NCBI GenBank assembly: GCA_030247855.1
Contig: JAPDRN010000015.1
Span: 62,001-126,000, forward strand
Origin: Knufia peltigerae
Lineage: Eukaryota; Ascomycota; Eurotiomycetes; Chaetothyriales; Trichomeriaceae
Direction of reading: 5' to 3'
DNA length: 64,000 nt
The notes beneath the pieces were generated by a model. It saw only the letters and a list, made by a program, of their open reading frames with translations, did no database searches and was not told where the DNA came from. Shown in pieces: positions 24,020-35,561 of the stretch (positions are counted from its first letter, which is position 1; every line of letters starts with the position of its first letter). A program made the translations under genes and the position numbers.

Positions 24020-24417
24020 GATTGCGGTGGATGATTCAAAAGTCTGTGCTCGTATTTTCAGAGGCAAGGTATGGGTTATTGGAGTTGCCGATGTGCGACC
24101 ACAGGGTTGGGAGCCTGTTGAGTGGTGTAGTAACAGTCGTCGACAAGGTTGATTGAAGTGTGATGGTGATTGCAACGATGTAGATTGTCGAGTGTCGCGG
24201 GGTCTCAAGTCCAAGTGCAAAAATTGTGGCATTTCTCGCCGCCAAGAAATGACTCACTCAGTGTTTATGTCATACAATGTTCCAGCGACTCGGATATACG
24301 AGAACGAGACACTCAGACAGAACCATTAGAAGAGACTTATACTGCACAATGTCTACCTGCGCAAGTTATTTTATCTGAGCCAACGGCTTCTGTCATCATG
24401 TTCCATCTGTCTTGCAT
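24020..24417. other. eIF2 gamma leader/promoter and 3' end of the M16 peptidase gene
   Basis: About 400 bp between two minus-strand genes. It must contain the eIF2 gamma promoter, and it retains an open frame continuous with eIF2 gamma up to 24232. No discrete regulatory site was recognised. Confidence 0.45.
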
Positions 24418-27400
24418 CTATTCATCGTCGCCGTCCTCTATAATTTCATATCCTTCACTCCCCTCAATATCAACTGACTCGCTCCCTCCCTCTCCATCCG
24501 TCGTCACTTCGACTTCATCATCGTCGTCATCGTCATCATCCCCTTCCTCGCCGTCGATTGGCTTCAGCCCGTAATCGTCCTGGAAGTAGTTCAATTCTCT
24601 AATCTCAGCATTGAACCCGGCTTCCTTCAATCCGTCCGAGATGGCCTGTATCACACATATCAGTCAGCTCAAGCTCCTCGTGTTCTCAACAGCCAGAATA
24701 CTTACCTCCTTCAACCCTGTGGCACACGTGATAAAGACGTCGGCTTTGCCGGGCATAAACATGTTCCACACCACGCTCTGCAAGGCCTCCTTGATCTCGG
24801 GGACGCCCACGTCCCGGACCTTCTTCAACAACCGCTCCATATGATCCTCCGGCAACCCCTTCATCACCGCGCGGATGAAGCTCGATGCCGCCGCACTCGC
24901 CAACGTCTGTTGTTCGTTTGCAAACGCCACGACGATGCTACTGATCGCACCTTCCATCATGAGCGGGTCAAACTCGATCCCACCGTCCATGTGGCCCCTC
25001 ACAACCTCGCGACTGGCCTCGAACGCCCTCCACGCGTCTGGCGATCGGTACACATCAAGATAGACGTATCCACTGTCGATATCGTAGCCCATGCTCGTGC
25101 CATATGCTAATCCCGTGCCTCGGACTGCCACCCACAACGGCCCTTCCACGGCGTTCATGTACGCCATGGCGACCATGACGGCAGGCATGACAGGGTCGTC
25201 CCAAGATGTCGGACCCCTCGCACACGCATATGCGAACGAACTATCGATCGTAGGCATCGGCACAACGTATGCAAGCTGTCCCGGATTTTTGCCCGCCTCG
25301 CTTAGTCTTTCTATCCTCTTTCCGATCGGGTTAAGCTCCTTCTCAGTGTCCATGCCCTCCATGAAAGGTTTCCAAGCGCTGACTGGATCTTGCACCTTGT
25401 TCAAATCCGTGATGACTAGTATGCGGTAGTTTTCGAAACGGCACATGTGTTCACGTAGCCGTTCTAACTGGTTGACTACTTTGCTCGGGTCGGCAGCGAG
25501 TAATTGTTTGACACGCTTCAGATAGAGCGCCTTGACCAGAGTACTGCGTGCGCGACCAATCGATTTCGGTGCAAGGTGTGTCATTAGTCGGACGGCCACC
25601 ATCATATCGTCTCCGGACCGCTTCGCATCAGGAACGTCGGCTAAAAGTCTGGTGTTGATCGCCTTGAGTCGTTCAACGTCAAAAATCGAGTTGTACAGAA
25701 GTTCACTGAGCCATTTGATAGCCACCTTGTACCGCTCAATCTCCACCTGGAAACTGACACGGATACCTTCATTGTTACCCAGGCCGCCGGCCGAGTCGAT
25801 GTTGTAACCGACCGTATCGCGCTCGAGTTCAATGACCACCTGTTCGAAATCGACAATCTTGTCGCCACGCTTCACCGGCAAATTGAAGAAAGATTCCATG
25901 AAGATCGAGAGGAGAGGTCGAAGGTCATTGGGAAGATTCTCAGTGGAAATGACGAGGTTGACCCTGGCAAAGTTGGTGGGAATATGCTCAAAATCCAGGA
26001 ACAATGGCACGCCAGTAGCATCGGAGTCAATGACCTTCTGGTACTTGTTATGAGGCTTGCCATTCTTAAGAGCCAACCCTGCGCGAGCACCCAATGTCGT
26101 CACGAAATGTATCGACTCCGTCGACGGAACTTTGAATTGTCCCAAGAGTTCTCGCGGGATCTCGCGGTCGTTTTCCGCCTTTGCAGCATCGAGTTTCTCC
26201 TGCATCTTCTTCAAACCCTCTTCGCCCAGTCGTTCTTTCTGTTCCTCGATGCGGGCGGCTTCTTCTGTTTTTAGCTGTTCAGAAAGTCTCGCAGAAGGGA
26301 CACCCAGGATAGACACATGCGGGGCATCAGAAATGTACTGCTTGATGAAATCCTTCCATTGCTGCTCGCTCCAAGACGTCAGTGTCTTTGTATACTGTTC
26401 CAACGACTTGATGTTTTCCAGAGTTGACCCGTCACGCTTTCCGTAGAGGTAGTCGGAGATAATGTAGTCGGCAAATGCTGTCGACGATGCCTCCGCATTG
26501 AATTTGTACGTCCTGACTTGACGGTCGATGCAGTCTTGCATGAACGCCATGTCCAACGGCGCTTTCATTGCGTCTTGTAGAACCTCAAAGAACCGTTTCT
26601 CCACCTGCGCCAGCCGGCCCGTCTCAACACCGGACATAGAGAAGGCCACTTCTGTTCGAGGTCGGCTGTCAATCTGGAAATACACGCCGCTGGCCAACTG
26701 TTCTTTTTCTACGAGACTGTTGTCAAGCAACGCGGCAGATGAGCCAGCAAGGTACAAGAGAACCACGTTCAGCGCCGAAGTGGCCACCAAGTCCGAACAG
26801 TCAGGTCCGAGGAAGCGGATATCGATTTCGCCAAACGACTCATCTTCTTCTGGGAATTCCACATGGGCCAAGGTCGACTCATTCAGAGCAGGTGCATGCT
26901 TGGAATCAATCCAGGGCCGTTTGAAGGGCGCGTCGGGGCTGGGGATGTCGGCCATGATCGACGTCTCGAATTCGTCCAAAATGGTCAAAAGCTCCTGGTG
27001 GTTGACTTCACCAAAGAGTGCCAAACAAAGGTTTCTCGGCTGATACATGTCGCGATGGAACTGCCGGATACGCTCAGCGGTCAGAACACGGAGCTGTTCC
27101 ATCATGCCTCCGGTCTCGTAACGAAACCCAACGCCTTCAGGGTACACGATCCTCTTTGACTGCAGCTCAATCAGTTCCGAAGCTGTGTTCTGCACCCCCT
27201 GCATTTCAGAGTATACCACGCCAGCATCGTTACCCTTACCGTCGATGTGGTGGACTTCGGTGGTGCACCCGGCATCGGTCAGTGTAGGAAGAATGACGTG
27301 TTCAAGGTACACTGGGAGAATTTGGGCAAACCCGGCCCAGCCTGCCGTTTCCAAAGTGTAAGCAGTATGATCAGTCGCCGTCCACGCGTTGGTGCCCGAG

Positions 27401-27675
27401 TACGCTCGAGTGGCCAGCTTGTCCAGGAAGCCCTTGTACTTGAAGCTCTTGGAGCCCATGAAACAGAGATGCTCCAATGTATGAGGCGCGCCTGAATCGT
27501 CGTGGATCTCGGTGGCTAAGACAAAGAATCCATGCAGTTTCGGTCCTTCTTGGTCCACCACGACCACGCGCATGCCAGTTCGGTCAGATTCATACTGAGT
27601 GATCGTGCCCGGACAGTAGTCGGGCTCGATCTTCTGAAGTTGCCGAAACCGGGGTTTGGCTCTAATTGATACCAT
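24418..27675 (-). CDS. M16-family (inverzincin) zinc metallopeptidase, Sdd3/YOL098C-like
   Basis: Model: complement(join(24418..24645, 24706..27675)), 1065 aa. The 60-nt intron joins CATGLKE to AISDGLKEAGF. The inverted zinc motif HTLEH lies at residues 65-69, in SGAPHTLEHLCFMGSKSFKY. GVVYSEMQGVQNTASEL supplies the downstream acidic region. The second M16 half is degenerate, as usual. The C-terminus is a strongly acidic tail (eight Asp in a row). This resembles the conserved fungal/nematode M16 group including yeast YOL098C; the substrate is unknown to me. The start was placed at MVSIRAKPRFRQ because homologues begin near there. The frame continues to an ATG at 27861 and would add a hydrophobic stretch (LLVSSIIVACLATALAW) like a signal anchor, which I consider less likely. 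Confidence 0.88.
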
Positions 27676-28769
27676 ATTCGTGCGGACGACGAAATGAGCA
27701 AAATAGTCTTGAATTTGCTTGATCGCTCGCAACTCTAGAAGGCAGTCCAAATCAGTCGAGTGCCCAGCAAGAAAGGCCACCAAGAATGTGATATTTGTCC
27801 AGGCTAGCGCAGTTGCCAGACAAGCAACGATGATTGAAGACACCAAGAGATTGAGTCTCATCAGATGAAGATGTGGACAGGCTAGAGCGCTCTCTTAGCA
27901 GATCGATTCTCGTTTGCAACGGAACAAGCGAACAAACTCTGGATGAACTGAAGACGGTCGGTTGTTTGTTCCAAGCAGACAAAGGAATGTCGTAGAAGGA
28001 TTTGACTTACTTTTCTAGGGTCTAATTCCTCTATCTCAGCATCCAAACATGCGTGTTGCCCTGCCTCGTAATTGAAGCTCACACAATCAGCCGCTCTTCA
28101 AAGGAAAGACTGTACGAACGAGGTGTCGGTAAGCGGTAATGAACGTCCTGGCGATGATTCCCCAATGAGCGTCGAGAGAAGGGTTCACTCGTCGGTTGAA
28201 CCAGACTTTGGCAATGTCACACGGCCGGCAGAGTCGTAGCAGTCGCAGCCCGTATGGAGTAAGAGAATGTTGGATCTGGTTCAAGGTATCAGATCCTGTG
28301 GTCAATATCTGGATCCAGGCTAGAATGCGGTGGCGATGCATCAGCCACATTCCGCCCTCGTAACGGATACGAAGGATAAAAAAGAGGCAAGCCTTGGCAT
28401 CGGATTTTGGACATTTCAATTCTGTACAGTAAATACATCTTGAGTTGAGGTGTCACACTAGTTGAGGCACCTATACAGAGTATATCGTTCTGTACCTAGG
28501 TAGTTACAATATGGCCCAATGCCGAGTATGTATTATGTAGATCCTAGAACATCTTCATCTTCCTGTATATGCGAAAAACACCATAAATCCTCCACCTGTA
28601 CCAATTACACAAAGCACTTTTCCTCTTATCCTCCAGGTCAACCCGTTTTTCAGAGCGAAAACAAAAAAACATGCCGCTCATTATCTACTTGAAAACCGCT
28701 GATCATGAGAATGGCCATCTCCGGTATATCCCAGAATGGTGGTGTATGGTCGTGATGCGAAGGAGCACA
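27676..28769 (-). other. Promoter/leader of the M16 peptidase gene and downstream spacer
   Basis: About 1.1 kb. A minus-strand donor-like GTAAGT near 28005-28010, with a possible acceptor further downstream, suggests a 5'-UTR intron. A 110-codon frame at 28087-28419 (minus) has no recognisable motif and was not accepted as a gene. TACCTAGGTA occurs near 28493. Confidence 0.4.
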
Positions 28770-31608
28770 CTATGCCGCGCTATTATACAACTCTTGTAAA
28801 GCATTGTTGCCCTTACGAAGGGCCCAGCTTTTCTGCTTTTTGTCTTTTTTCTTCTTCATCTCTGCCCAACCTTGCTCATCATCTTCGTCATCTTGAAGTG
28901 CCAAGGGTGATTTTCGACCCAATGTATTGATTGACGGTTTGGCAGCATGGGTAGACGCGCGAGGCGTGCTGCTGTTCTGATTCCAAGGTTGGAAAGTGGA
29001 AGATGTGAACGTTGAAGCCCGTCTGGTGGAAGCAGCGTCGCTATCCGGGGCAATGGAGACCGGACGGTACCTAGAGGCCAGTCCTATATTGCTTCGCTCG
29101 GACGGCGCCATTGAAGGTGCATAGTTGCCGGTGACATTAATCGAAGGTAGATACTGTTGATTGAGGCTCCACGGAGCCATGCTAGGGTCAAGATTACTCA
29201 TCGTCCTCTGGACCCCTTGAGAACCGGGTCGAGTTTGCATGTGGGCTGACTGTGGCCGTGGAGGGCCAGCCTGAGACGGCATGAACTGGTTCGGATTGAA
29301 CTGACCGCCCATCATCTGCTGCATTTGCTGCATCCACTGCATTTGCATTTGCATCATCTGATTCATCTGCTGTGACATTTGCATTTGAGCCTGGTCGCCC
29401 GGAGTTAGCATGGGAGGCATCCCGGGCATACCCATTGGAAGATAATTCATCGGCATGGCGCCCGCAGTCTGCGACCTGACCATTCCCGGGTTTATGGGCA
29501 TGCCAGGCATTTCGTAGTTCCCAGAAGGATTTGGACTGCCTCGCCTAGCAGCGCGAGCTCGTTCTTCGCCTGCTATGACACCTACGAGTCCTGCAGGATG
29601 GATGGGATGGCTTGTAGATGGCCCAGCCCCTTGTGGAGGTGGACTAGCAGCGTGGATGGAAAGAGATTCACGATTCGATTGATTGACGAGACTCGCGCCG
29701 TAGTACGGATCCTGTGGGAGGTGTCGCGCAAAGACCGGAAGATTGCCTCCAGGTTTGGGTGTCTGACTTACAACGCTGGGCGCTGTTGGACTTTGGCCGA
29801 CAATTCGCATGTTCGAGTTTGAGGGGGAAGTTGCTAGTCGTGTAGGTGGCCGGTTCTTATTGGGAAAGCCATGCGCCGCCAAAATACCAAGCGGAACATC
29901 CTCGTCCTCATCCTCATCTTCTCCAATGCCAGATCCAGTTACCTTCGGGTCCAGGGTCATGCTTGAAAGTCGATGGTTGATATCAGTTGAGCCAGGCCGT
30001 AAAACACTGAGGCTACTTTCCGGACGAGACTGTGAATTCTCACCAGTAACCTTCATCATTTGTTGGCGGTAGACAGCTAGATGCGCCTCTTGCTTTCGTC
30101 GTTGTTTGGCAACCTGACGGTCACGTTCCACCTCGTCCTCATCTTCATCATCTTCACCTTCTGAACTGCTGTCGTCCGACAAAGCCCCAAGCCGACGGTC
30201 CATCTCCTTCTGTTGCTTGTATCGTTCCCACTGAGCAGGAGTCATGACTTTGTTCGTAGAGACCGGTTTGGGAGGTGCTACCGGAGTCTCCTGGTACATA
30301 TGGGCAAGCTGAGCATCGGCAGCAATGGTGGGATCAAAGGTTGCACTGTGCGTCGAGCTTGGAGACAATCCTCCCCCTGTTTTATCTGGGGACGTGGTCG
30401 GACTCGTTGAAAGTAGATTGCTATTGCTGTCTGCTGACTTTGCTTGCAACAGTGGCGGTGGAGATTGGATGCTGTGATCTTGAGATGGGGCTCTGGGGCC
30501 CACAGGTCTCCTGGACGGCATTTTACTATGTGAAAGTTGCTTTTGAGGACTTTGCACTACTCTTTCTCTCGACTGGACAGGACTGCCCTGGGTGATTGTC
30601 TTCGAAGGACTTGGGGAGCGAATGAGGCCATCGCGAGAATTATTTGACGTCCATGAGTAAGGCGAGGAGTCAATAACTTGTGTACGATCGATCTGGATGG
30701 GCCGAGGTGCCGGAGCTCTCTTGGGCCGGTCCATGTTTGCACTGGGAAAACTCGTGGGAGGATAGGCTGTGGGTAAGGAAGTTGGCTCCTATTACTAGTT
30801 AACAAGGGACGGGGAATATTTATCTGCAGAACATACCTCTTGCTGGATAAGTCTCACCGGACCTGAGGCAGGACTAGACCCAATATGGTCAAACATGTTA
30901 CCGAACCCATCCAACTCGGAATTTTCCAATGCCAGGTCAGAGTCAAACAGCCTGGGTGGAGTCGCAGTGCTTTGTGAACTTGTTGTGACCGCCCTACTTC
31001 GGCTGTTGTCTGGTAGAGGAAGATCGCCCGGTGTTGAAACTGGCGACGAGCGGCTGCCCTTGATAACGCCGAAAGAAAGAGCTCTCGGTGGACTGCGCAG
31101 GAAACCGTGGCGAGCCGATGACTGCGGTGGGACAGGAATGTCATTGTATGGTTTCGAGCCTGGCACTTGTACGTTCTTATCCGAAGGGGTGTCGATGGAG
31201 GATGGGTTCGTCGAAGAGGTGCTCAGACGGGCAGAGGAGGCAGCACTGTCGAGGTGGGTGGTCGAATGAGAGCCGTGGGTACCGGCACTACCACTGTACG
31301 TTGTCAGTTCGATCCATCTCTGTAGAAAACTAGCGGTTTCCCACTTACCGATTGCCCACGTCCAGATGACCAGTTGCAAACCCATCGTCCTCCTCGTAGC
31401 CAGATCCATCTTTCGGAGGGGGTCTGGGGACGGGTGACCCGCCCTTTTTCAAGGAGACGCCTCCATCGAAGGACTTGCCCTTGCTCGCTGGCCTCTCCAG
31501 GACTCTGAAGGACGACCCAGAGCCAGATGCGGAGGGGTGTTCTATCTCGTCCAAAGCATTTCCTGAGGATTTTCTTCTTTGGAAACCCTTGGGCAATTTG
31601 ATTGGCAT
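28770..31608 (-). CDS. Conserved fungal low-complexity protein of unknown function (MPIKLPKGF N-terminus)
   Basis: Model: complement(join(28770..30788, 30837..31293, 31349..31608)), 911 aa, with phases matching at both introns (49 and 55 nt). I recognise the N-terminus MPIKLPKGFQRRKSSGNALD as typical of an uncharacterised Pezizomycotina family, but know no function for it. In order: a basic/Ser N-terminus; a Ser/Thr-rich region; an acidic coiled-coil-like segment (EGEDDEDEDEVERDRQ followed by a Lys/Arg/Gln helix); a Met/Gln-rich tract (MQMQWMQQMQQMMGG, about 300 residues from the end); and a charged C-terminus (EQGWAEMKKKKDKKQKSWAL). The Met/Gln tract and disorder would suit a phase-separating or RNP-associated protein; that is inference only. 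Confidence 0.75.
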
Positions 31609-33808
31609 GGAGGTAGTTTCGACCGGTCGCGAGGTACACGACCGGGCAGGCTAAAGGAGTGGTCGACTGTCCAGAGGGGGGTGTTAACGGAGCAGGGAGG
31701 AATTGTTGCCCTGGATTATGCAATGTTGGGTCTAAGGCAAGATCATGGGAAGAATTCGGCTCGCGAACGGGAAGCTGCATGAGAATGTGGTCAGCAGAAA
31801 TCCCATGATTCGAGGTACATGGCATGGTCCTTACACGTCGCGAGAGGTTTTGGCGTCGACGACGAGAATAGCAATGTTGAACACACGGGCCACGGATCTG
31901 AACGCGGTCCAACAGTGTTGATAGCCGTGCTGGCTGGACCAAGCGTTGTTATGTCAGCGAGCGATCGCAGGTTATTTTGGTCGACTCCGGACGAGTACAG
32001 CGAGGGAATTTGTCCGTGGTCGTGACGTTGAATGGTACTGTCTGTGGTGAATCGAGGGGCGTTCGTGAGTAGGTGAGAGGGGATGGTGTCGTAATGCAAT
32101 ATAACGGAACTGGTTTTAAAGGACAAAATATGTAGCGAGTGTAAGTGGCAACAATCAGTTTGAAGTCAAGGAGAATGATGAAAAGCAAGCAGAAAAAAAA
32201 GATGGCAGGCTGTTATTCGTGAGAAATGCATGCAATATGATCCGAGGTGAGAGTGGGAAGGGAAAAGACACTCAGGCAACCGCTGCAAATGGACGGAGGA
32301 GACGCAGGGCATCAGCTGGCGAAAGGGATTATTGGGGAGCAAGATTTGTGGTTGACATGTGCATTAGCGTCATGTAGTGGTGTAAAGGGGAGACTTTTAA
32401 CCAAGACACGCCGGAGAATAAGGCTATAGCAGTGCCTTCGAGCTTACTGGCCCTCAATGTTTTGGCACCTCTAGGCGTGTGTTGGGCGAGTCATGAGAAA
32501 CCTGGGCGAACCCAAGGGGATCCCAAGGGTAAACACGCCCATCCGGTGGCCCCCAGGAGGCACTTGAGCCCCAATCGGGCCAGCAAGATCAGCCACCGCG
32601 ACTCGGGATCATCCCTTTAAATCATTAGGCTCATTCAAGACTTCCGTAACGATTAGCTAGATCCTCACAGTGGCTCCGTGTCGGTCGTTGAATCGATCTA
32701 CTCCGTATTACTGTCCACAGGCACTGCTGAATCAACAGAGTACGATAAAGGTACTTGGTAACAACAGTATGCGTCAGGAGGCTGTGCAGTCTCCGCATCC
32801 ATATTTTTATTTCGTCCTCGAGGGAATCAAAAACAAAACATATTTCTTCCTCGCGTCACATCCGAGAATCGTCATGGAGAACTTTGATGTGACTACTCCA
32901 TCCCTGAATCAGCTACGAATTACTCCTTGGTCGTGTTGTTCTTCACGACTGCGTATGTACAAAGTAAATGCAATAGAAACAAGCATTTCCAAACACCGCC
33001 TCTTCTCTTGATGGATGTGTCTCTCTGCCACCTATGGCTACAGTCCTTCATATTTGAGTCAGGTACAGTACAGTACCTAACTTAACAACAAGTCAACAAC
33101 AAATTCTCTGCCTCGTCCCGCTCATTACGGCCCTTGCCGCCACCAAGCAACAATATTCCGTACTTTGGAAACTATTGTTTTCAACCGGGGATTACACAAG
33201 GTGCTTTTTACCTAGACTATTGCGCCGTCCCCATACCCTTCCCAGGGACCAGGGTGTATACTAGTATCCATCTTCATCTCCGTGTTTACAAAGTCACCTG
33301 TCCTGGTATTTTTGGTTACTGAATTCGGTACTCCGTACCGTGCAAGGAACTCTGTATTTCCCCCCTGACTGGCAGTGCCACCTTGAACCCTACTATTTTC
33401 GCTTCTTAATTCATCCTGTACTCCCCGAGATCCTCAAGATTAGTGTCATCTGTCCCTGCTGCACGTGTTGTCGCTTGTTCCAACCCCAACCCAAACCGAT
33501 TCCACCTGCGACGACTATTGTACGTAAATGCACTGCGGGAGCACAGCAACGTCAAACCGGTGGTACATGCAAATGACCACTGGGACGATCACATGTTCTT
33601 TGGCAGGGCTGGTTCCGGTGTGATTGGACATGACAACCACTCAAATTATCAGTTGCTGCCAAACATGGCAATGTTGTGTTGCCAATGGCTTGTCCCGATT
33701 GTGAAGAATCCGCAATAAGCATGAACATTGGTCAATCTTGACCAACACGCAGTCCTGATGAGGTGAAATGTTGATAAAGGCTGTTGTAACAGATACCTTG
33801 CATGATTC
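31609..33808. other. Long intergenic region
   Basis: About 2.2 kb between the start of the low-complexity gene and the 3' end of ytm1. It carries two TACTCCGTA 9-mers (32699-32707 and 33329-33337) and a GGTAC..GTACC inverted repeat near 33062-33080. Open frames on both strands (for example 31304-31942 minus and 33649-34083 minus) are shadows or motif-free. No RNA gene was recognised. Confidence 0.45.
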
Positions 33809-35191
33809 TCAGGTCTGCTCATCGCTGCGATTGATCTGGACCACTTTATCCTCGCCGGCACTGAGTATGCCCACATCCTTGTCCCAGCAGACTGCAAAGA
33901 CCTTGGCTCCCTCAGCAACGCCTGAAACCGTACTGCCCTTTTGGCTCGCTCGAGGCAGGGTGTATAAGCTCGATACAACACTTCCTTCTTTCTCTTGTCT
34001 TGTACTTCGAACATCCCAGACACGGCAAGTACCGTCATGACTGCCGCTGACAATTGTGTACTCGTTGGTCGGATCTCGCGCAAGACTCACGACTGAGTTC
34101 TTGTGTCCTTTCAGTGTCATCGCAGTAACAGTGGCCGCTGATGCACGTGGATCCACCATCTTGATCACCCGACTGACGGATCCTGCCGCAATCAGGCTCA
34201 GTGAAGGCATATGTTCTATGCAAAACAGTGCACTCGACGTTGTCCGCGTATCCACAAGAGAGGCCGTTACCAAATCCCAGGTCCGCACCGTTTGATCCCA
34301 TGAGGTCGAATAACCAACTGTGTGATCTTTGTGGTCAAAGATAACCCCAGACACTTGCCCAGTATGCTCTTTCATCAGCGCCACCGGACCTCTCTGCGGT
34401 ACGGAGATGTCAGGGTTCAACTTTCTCCGCTTGCCATCCTTACCCTTGGACTTGGGGACGAGCTCCTCCGGCGCAGCAGGCGCATCTGATTTCCGCGTCG
34501 ACCAGATGCCGACTGAATGATCCGAGGATCCAGAGAGGACACGCCCTGACTCGGCGTGCGAACATACAGAATCCACTGACCCTCTGTGGCCGTAAAGCTC
34601 TAGTTGTGGTGTAATGCGCGCAGTAAACCCATCTTGCTCCTCCTCATATTTCCATAGTCTCAACGATCGGTCAAACCCTCCTGAGGCGATTTGCTTTGGT
34701 GAAACGAATTTGGCCGACTTGATGAACGTTTGCCCGTCGCTCTGCGACATTGCTGGAGACGTCGCGAGCACTTGTGAAGACGTGTTCCAAACTCTCAACA
34801 GCCCATCGTAACTGGCAGACAATATCCTGGGGTTGGTTCCGGACAGGACGTCTATGTCGCTGACCCAGTCATCGTGTTCGAAGGAAGCGGCGTATCGAGG
34901 TGGGATGCGCGCTCGCACGTACTCAATGTTCAGTGTGGTCTCGGTAGAAATGCCGTTATTGGTGAGATACTCCTCGAGCGTGGTACGGAGGTAGGTTCCA
35001 TTGATGATGAAATCTAGGGGTATCGTCTTTTCGGTCTGGACGAGGTTGTTGACCAGTGTAGAGAGCTGGATGCGACGGAAGGATGTAGGAATCAGAATGG
35101 GTGCAGGCTCTTGAAGTACGAGATCCGTGTCTCGGGTTGTAAGTCTGGTGCGCACTTGGGCATTGCCAGACAAGGCGGGAGTTGAAGCCAT
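33809..35191 (-). CDS. ytm1: Ribosome biogenesis WD-repeat protein Ytm1 (WDR12)
   Basis: Single exon, 460 aa from MASTPALSGNAQ. The NLE domain occupies the N-terminal ~90 residues (VRTRLTTRDTDLVL, LIPTSFRRIQLSTLVNNL, INGTYLRTTLEEYLT), ending at SFEHDDWVSDIDVLS. Seven WD repeats follow (SYDGLLRVWN, SGSSDHSVGIWS, SWDQTVRTWD, SGSHDGTCRVWD). Ytm1, Erb1 and Nop7 form the PeBoW-type complex that matures 27S pre-rRNA and the 60S subunit in the nucleolus; the NLE domain binds the Rea1 AAA-ATPase. The frame extends 20 codons upstream to 35251, but homologues start near the chosen Met. Confidence 0.95.
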   Translation of the reverse strand: MASTPALSGNAQVRTRLTTRDTDLVLQEPAPILIPTSFRRIQLSTLVNNLVQTEKTIPLDFIINGTYLRTTLEEYLTNNGISTETTLNIEYVRARIPPRYAASFEHDDWVSDIDVLSGTNPRILSASYDGLLRVWNTSSQVLATSPAMSQSDGQTFIKSAKFVSPKQIASGGFDRSLRLWKYEEEQDGFTARITPQLELYGHRGSVDSVCSHAESGRVLSGSSDHSVGIWSTRKSDAPAAPEELVPKSKGKDGKRRKLNPDISVPQRGPVALMKEHTGQVSGVIFDHKDHTVGYSTSWDQTVRTWDLVTASLVDTRTTSSALFCIEHMPSLSLIAAGSVSRVIKMVDPRASAATVTAMTLKGHKNSVVSLARDPTNEYTIVSGSHDGTCRVWDVRSTRQEKEGSVVSSLYTLPRASQKGSTVSGVAEGAKVFAVCWDKDVGILSAGEDKVVQINRSDEQT

Positions 35192-35561
35192 ACTCAGAGT
35201 GTTGTTTACAAATCTCACCTGAAACGGTAAAAGATTGTTCGGTCCATACAACGTAGAAACTGGGCTGTCGACAATTCTACCACCACAGAGTGCAGGCTCA
35301 ACTTTTTCTACATTTTACCGAAGTTCTAGCTTATAGAAGGCAATGATCTGCACGATACTCCCAGCACGTGATGCTATTCTGCTGACTAATGTTTCCTCCT
35401 CAATGTGTGCCACGATTTTTGATCTCGATTGATAGCAATCGACAAGGGTTACCAACAATCAAGAGACTGAACTACTAATGTAACGAGACTCGCTAGAATA
35501 ATAGCAACAACCTGGATACTTCCAAGGCGGCTAGACCCCTAGCTTCGAATTTATTTTCCCC
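35192..35561 (-). other. ytm1 promoter / MFS transporter 3' region
   Basis: 370 bp between two minus-strand genes. It should hold the ytm1 promoter. Nothing specific was recognised. Confidence 0.4.

Noticed and set aside
24020..24232. 71-codon N-terminal extension of eIF2 gamma
   Set aside because: Low-complexity, basic and unlike the family N-terminus; treated as 5' leader, though the frame is open.
28087..28419. 110-codon minus-strand frame upstream of the M16 peptidase
   Set aside because: No recognisable domain; it lies in the promoter/leader of the peptidase gene. Would need transcript support.
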